In this document: positions 6,523 through 9,360 of the stretch, piece by piece
Position numbering within the stretch: the first letter of the stretch is position 1
Layout: each line of letters opens with the position of its first letter
NCBI GenBank assembly: GCA_002784245.1
Contig: PFKL01000208.1
Coordinates: 1-9,360, forward strand
Reading direction: 5' to 3'
DNA: 9,360 bases
Source of the DNA: Comamonadaceae bacterium CG_4_10_14_3_um_filter_60_75
GTDB taxonomy: Bacteria > Pseudomonadota > Gammaproteobacteria > Burkholderiales > Burkholderiaceae_C
Made by a program: the position numbers and the translations under genes
The notes under the pieces: model-generated
What the model saw: only the letters and a program-made list of their open reading frames with translations
What the model was told of the DNA's origin: nothing
Databases searched by the model: none

Positions 6523-6978
6523 ATGAAACATCTGCTTTTGATCTCTTTGATGTCAATTTCTTTGAGCGCTTTTGCTGCCGACACGCCCAGCGACCCGGAA
6601 CCCTCGGCGGCGCAACGCATGGGCACTGCCCGCAGCGCGATCCAGGCCAAAGACTGGCCCAGCGCCATCACCGAACTCAGCGCAGCGGTGCGAGAAGACC
6701 CGCGCAACGCCGACGCGCACAACCTGCTGGCCTACAGCCTGCGCAAGCAGGCCAAGCCCGATTTGCCGCAGGCTTTTGAACACTATCGCATCGCCCTCAA
6801 GCTCAACCCCGACCACAAAGGCGCGCATGAGTACATTGGCGAGGCCTACCTGATGGACAAAAAACCGCAAGAGGCCGAAAAACACCTGGCCGAACTGGCG
6901 CGCATTTGCGGCAACAAAAGCTGCGAAGAATACGTTGACCTGGCCCGGGCCATTGCCCAATACAAGCAGGCCAAATAG
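6523..6978 (+). CDS. Secreted tetratricopeptide-repeat protein
   Basis: A 151-residue protein with a Sec signal peptide (MKH, hydrophobic core, likely cleavage after AFA at about residue 18), so probably periplasmic. The mature part holds about two to three TPR units: about 34-66 (AIQAKDWPSAITELSAAVREDP), about 67-97 (HNLLAYSLRKQ... FEHYRIALKLNP) and about 99-127 (GAHEYIGEAYLM... QEAEKHLAEL). The C-terminal segment CGNKSCEEYVDLARAI has two Cys (129 and 134) that could form a disulfide in the periplasm. TPR folds mediate protein-protein contacts; the partner is unknown. The ATG at 6523 is chosen for the signal peptide. An in-frame TTG at 6472 would add residues ahead of it and is unlikely. The AarF-like gene starts 35 bases downstream on the same strand, so the two may be cotranscribed. 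Confidence 0.88.
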   Translation: MKHLLLISLMSISLSAFAADTPSDPEPSAAQRMGTARSAIQAKDWPSAITELSAAVREDPRNADAHNLLAYSLRKQAKPDLPQAFEHYRIALKLNPDHKGAHEYIGEAYLMDKKPQEAEKHLAELARICGNKSCEEYVDLARAIAQYKQAK

Positions 6979-7013
6979 CCCGGCGCGCCGCCCGGTTTGA
7001 AGGCCACCCCCAC

Positions 7014-8327
7014 TTGTCTCCATCGCACCTCCCCACCAGCTCCGCGGTGCCCAGCAGCCGCTTGGGCAGGCTGGCACGCCTGGGCAGCATGGCCGGCGGC
7101 GTGGCGGGCACCATGCTGCTGGCTGGCGTGCGCGAGCTGGCCCAGGGCAAGCGCCCCAAGCTCAGCGACCTGCTGTTGACACCGACCAACGTGCAGCGGA
7201 TCACCCAGCAACTCGCCCAGATGCGCGGCGCGGCCATGAAGGTGGGGCAATTGATCTCAATGGACGCGGGCGACCTGCTGCCGCCTGAGTTGGCGGCCAT
7301 CCTGGCGCGCCTGCGCTCGGATGCGCACGCCATGCCGCAGCGCCAGGTACAAGCCGTGCTCAGCGCCAACTGGGGAGCCAAGTGGCAGCAGCGTTTTGAG
7401 CCGTTTAACTTCACGCCCATTGCCGCCGCGTCCATCGGCCAGGTGCACCGTGCCCGCACGCAAGACGGGCGCGACCTGGCCATCAAAATCCAGTACCCCG
7501 GCGTGCGCAAGAGCATCAGCAGCGACGTGGACAATGTCGCCTCGCTGCTGCGCCTGTCTGGCCTGCTGCCGAAAACGCTGGACGTTGCGCCGCTGTTGAA
7601 AGAGGCCAAGCGCCAGTTGCGCGAAGAGGCTGACTACCAGACCGAGGGCGCACACCTGCAACGCTTTGGCGACCTGCTGGCCGATGCGCCGCAGTTTGTG
7701 GTGCCCGCTTTGCACGCCGACCTGACCACGCGCAACGTGCTGGCCATGTCGTTCGTCGACGGTGTGCCGATCGAGTCGCTGGTCGATGCGCCGCAGGCCG
7801 AGCGCAACCGCATCGTGCGCCTGCTGGTGGCGCTGCTGTTTCGTGAGCTGTTTGAGTTTGGCCTGATGCAGACCGACCCCAACTTTGCCAACTACCGCTA
7901 CAACCCCCAGACCCAGCAGCTGGTCCTGCTGGACTTTGGTGCCACGCGCAGCTTCGCGCCGTCGTTTGGCCAGGCCTACCGGCACGTGATGCAAGCGGCA
8001 ATGGCCGGTGACCGTGCCGCCATGCGACAGGCCGCCATGGCCATCGGCTATTTTGACGAACACGCCCAAGCCCGGCACCAGGATGCCGTGCTGGACATGA
8101 TGCAGATGGCACTGGAGCCACTGCGCCACGATGGCGACTTTGACTTCGGCACCACCGACATGGTGCAACGCCTGCACCAGGCCGGCATGGCACTGGGACT
8201 GGACCGCGACTTCTGGCACATCCCGCCCGTTGATACGCTGTTTTTGCACCGCAAGCTCGGCGGCCTGTATCTGTTGGCGGCACGCCTGCGGGCCCGTATC
8301 AACGTGCGGCAGCTGGTGAGCGCCTAG
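7014..8327 (+). CDS. AarF/ABC1/UbiB-family atypical kinase-like protein
   Basis: A 437-residue member of the ABC1/UbiB (ADCK/COQ8) protein-kinase-like family. Family motifs in order: KxGQ (Lys76-Gln79, MKVGQLISMDA); the Ala-rich nucleotide loop AAASIGQVH (137-145); the ATP-binding Lys158 in AIKIQYPGV; the ExD-type EEAD (204-207); a catalytic-loop region DPNFAN (288-293); and DFG (307-309). Known members act as ATPases supporting ubiquinone biosynthesis or lipid handling. This one ends without the two C-terminal membrane helices of E. coli UbiB (about 546 residues), so it is likely soluble or peripheral, and a direct ubiB role is doubtful. DPNFAN replaces the DPHPGN seen in classic UbiB; Asp288 and Asn293 are kept. 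No ATG lies near the expected N-terminus. The TTG at 7014, with GAAGG (6999-7003) 10 bases upstream, is the best start; the first in-frame ATG (7089) would cut conserved sequence. Confidence 0.9.
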   Translation: MSPSHLPTSSAVPSSRLGRLARLGSMAGGVAGTMLLAGVRELAQGKRPKLSDLLLTPTNVQRITQQLAQMRGAAMKVGQLISMDAGDLLPPELAAILARLRSDAHAMPQRQVQAVLSANWGAKWQQRFEPFNFTPIAAASIGQVHRARTQDGRDLAIKIQYPGVRKSISSDVDNVASLLRLSGLLPKTLDVAPLLKEAKRQLREEADYQTEGAHLQRFGDLLADAPQFVVPALHADLTTRNVLAMSFVDGVPIESLVDAPQAERNRIVRLLVALLFRELFEFGLMQTDPNFANYRYNPQTQQLVLLDFGATRSFAPSFGQAYRHVMQAAMAGDRAAMRQAAMAIGYFDEHAQARHQDAVLDMMQMALEPLRHDGDFDFGTTDMVQRLHQAGMALGLDRDFWHIPPVDTLFLHRKLGGLYLLAARLRARINVRQLVSA

Positions 8328-8346
8328 CCAGGTCAAGTCCGACGCG

Positions 8347-8805
8347 TTATTCCGGCCGGTCCAGCTTGGTCGACAGCAAAATGGTCGAAAACGTGTCGAC
8401 CACGCCCTGGATAAGCCGAATTTTGTCGAGCACCGCGTCTAGCTCCTGCGTTGACTCTGTCATCAGCATCGCGCACAGGTCGTAGCGGCCGCTCACCGAA
8501 TACAGCTTGGTGATCTCGTGGCGTTTGGCCAGCGCACGTACCACGTCGGGTTCGTTTTGCGATTCCATCGAGATCAGCACCATGGCGCGGATCGCGTTGG
8601 GTGCGCGGGTGCTGCCCACACCAATGGTGTAGCCGGTGATGATGCCCGCGTCCTCCAGCGCCTTGAGGCGCAGTTGCGCAGTGCTGCGGGCGCAACCCAG
8701 CGCTTTGGCGATGTTGACCATGGGCAGGCGGGCGTTGACCTTGAGCAGTTCGATCAGGCGGTGATCTAGCGCGTCGAGATTGGGAGTCGGCGTAGTTTCA
8801 GCCAT
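8347..8805 (-). CDS. Lrp/AsnC-family transcriptional regulator
   Basis: A DNA-binding regulator of about 152 residues (start at 8805) or 165 (start at 8844). It has the standard two parts. The first is an N-terminal helix-turn-helix: LDALDHRLIELLKVNARLPMVNIAKALGCARSTAQLRLKALEDAGIITGYT, split here only by the family's usual helices. The second is a C-terminal RAM ligand-binding/oligomerisation domain ending VVDTFSTILLSTKLDRPE, with the GRYDL segment typical of the family. Members form dimers to octamers and usually bind an amino acid. The downstream ATG (8805) is preferred because a perfect 9-bp inverted repeat, probably its own operator, spans the upstream ATG; neither start has a clear ribosome site. 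It is divergent from a KamA-family enzyme, so lysine or a related amino acid as effector and that gene as target are reasonable inferences. The convergent kinase-like gene ends 19 bases away, with no visible terminator. Confidence 0.92.
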   Translation of the reverse strand: MAETTPTPNLDALDHRLIELLKVNARLPMVNIAKALGCARSTAQLRLKALEDAGIITGYTIGVGSTRAPNAIRAMVLISMESQNEPDVVRALAKRHEITKLYSVSGRYDLCAMLMTESTQELDAVLDKIRLIQGVVDTFSTILLSTKLDRPE

Positions 8806-8825
8806 AGTGTCATCAGTGGTGTCAG

Positions 8826-8858
8826 ATTGACTGAATTTTGACATTGAAATCAGTCAAT
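8826..8858. promoter_or_regulatory. Inverted-repeat operator candidate between the Lrp-type gene and the KamA-type gene
   Basis: ATTGACTGA (8826-8834) and TCAGTCAAT (8850-8858) are perfect 9-bp inverted arms around a 15-base AT-rich spacer; after one mismatch the symmetry continues for two more base pairs. TTGAC occurs twice in the same direction, 10 bp apart (8828 and 8838), and GTCAA lies at 8853, matching the helical phasing usual for Lrp-type multimer binding. A consensus -35 hexamer TTGACA (8838-8843) lies at the centre on the + strand, but no good -10 follows at normal spacing. The position, in a divergent promoter region, suits autoregulation plus control of the neighbour. Confidence 0.6.
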
Positions 8859-8922
8859 TTGCTTGTTTGTATCGGCGGCATCGATTTTTAGACTGGGAGC
8901 CATGCACTTTCAGGAGACTCCC

Positions 8923-9360
8923 ATGCTGCAAACCGTCGACTTCGCCCCGCCCAAAGTCTTCATGAGCTACGAAGAACTGCAAGCCTACGACCCCGAATCC
9001 GAGTCGTGGCAAAAACAGTTTGCGCGCCGCTACACGCACCACGCGCAGCTGCAAGGCGTGCTGCGCCACGTGGAAGACGTGAACGACACGGTGTACAACA
9101 AGTTTGCCATTGCGGTCACACCCTACATGGCCAAACTGATGGACCGTGACGACCCCAACTGCCCCATCCGCATGCAGTACCTGCCGTCGTTTCACGAAGA
9201 AACCAAACCCGGTTTTGCCACCCTGCTCGACCAGTTGGGCGAAGAGGGCGACACCATCCCCGGCACCAGCATCGTGCACCGCTACCCGCGCCGGGTGCTG
9301 TTTTTGGTGAGCAACACCTGCGCCACGCTGTGCCGTTTTTGCACCCGCAAGCGCATGGTC
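8923..9360 (+). CDS. kamA: Lysine 2,3-aminomutase (KamA) family radical SAM enzyme (3' partial)
   Basis: The first 146 codons of a gene that continues past the right edge. It shows the radical SAM cluster motif CATLCRFC (Cys133-x3-Cys137-x2-Cys140) followed by TRKRMV. It is preceded by segments typical of lysine 2,3-aminomutases: FAIAVTPYMAKLMDRDDPNCPIR in two pieces (about 61-83) and IPGTSIVHRYPRRVLFLVSN (about 112-131), at nearly the same distance from the cluster as in clostridial KamA. Such enzymes use a [4Fe-4S] cluster, SAM and PLP to move an alpha-amino group to the beta carbon (lysine to beta-lysine, or glutamate in related enzymes). The PLP lysine lies outside the window, so substrate cannot be settled; the N-terminal region argues against the shorter EpmB. 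The ATG at 8923 has AGGAG (8912-8916) 6 bases upstream; an ATG at 8902 has poorer spacing. An Lrp-type regulator is divergent. Confidence 0.88.
   Translation, partial: MLQTVDFAPPKVFMSYEELQAYDPESESWQKQFARRYTHHAQLQGVLRHVEDVNDTVYNKFAIAVTPYMAKLMDRDDPNCPIRMQYLPSFHEETKPGFATLLDQLGEEGDTIPGTSIVHRYPRRVLFLVSNTCATLCRFCTRKRMV

Noticed and set aside
6979..7013. GC-rich palindrome GGCGCGCC between the TPR and AarF-like genes
   Set aside because: An 8-base palindrome in GC-rich DNA with no T run and no repeat copies is probably chance.
7257..8336. 359-codon open frame on the - strand opposite the AarF-like gene
   Set aside because: The composition is that of an antisense shadow (His/Gln/Val-rich), and the + strand carries intact ABC1 motifs.

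Overview
This window reads as a chromosomal segment of a betaproteobacterium, most likely Burkholderiales/Comamonadaceae (Rhodoferax or Polaromonas-like). That placement is inferred from moderately high GC, a TRAP-type DctPQM uptake system, a 36H-class chemoreceptor and an AarF-like protein of a type common in that family. No rRNA, tRNA, insertion sequence, phage gene or CRISPR array is visible.

Bases 1-5452 form a solute-sensing and uptake region on the + strand. It holds the 3' part of a TRAP substrate-binding protein, a weak terminator, a transmembrane chemoreceptor (802-2436), a second full-length substrate-binding protein (dctP, 2537-3514), an intrinsic terminator, and dctQ and dctM (overlapping by 4 bases), closed by a strong 12-bp-stem terminator. 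DctP captures the solute, probably a C4-dicarboxylate, in the periplasm, and DctQM carries it in using the sodium or proton gradient. The two binding proteins are clear paralogs flanking a chemoreceptor, so a link between uptake and chemotaxis is plausible.

Bases 5520-6331 (- strand) hold a two-gene unit: a 56-residue small protein of unknown function followed, 5 bases later, by a glyoxalase II/YcbL-like metallo-beta-lactamase-fold hydrolase. A divergent intergenic region of about 190 bases (6332-6522) with two short inverted repeats separates it from a + strand pair: a secreted TPR protein (6523-6978) and a soluble AarF/ABC1/UbiB-family atypical kinase (7014-8327).

Bases 8347-9360 hold an Lrp/AsnC-family regulator (- strand) transcribed divergently from a lysine 2,3-aminomutase (KamA) family radical SAM enzyme that runs off the right edge. 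The space between them carries a perfect 9-bp inverted repeat that looks like the regulator's operator. It overlaps the most upstream possible start of the regulator, which favours a downstream start.

Most of the window is ordinary housekeeping and transport content, with no clear novel system. The points most worth a second look are the paired binding proteins around a chemoreceptor, the small 56-codon gene, and the Lrp-KamA divergent control region.
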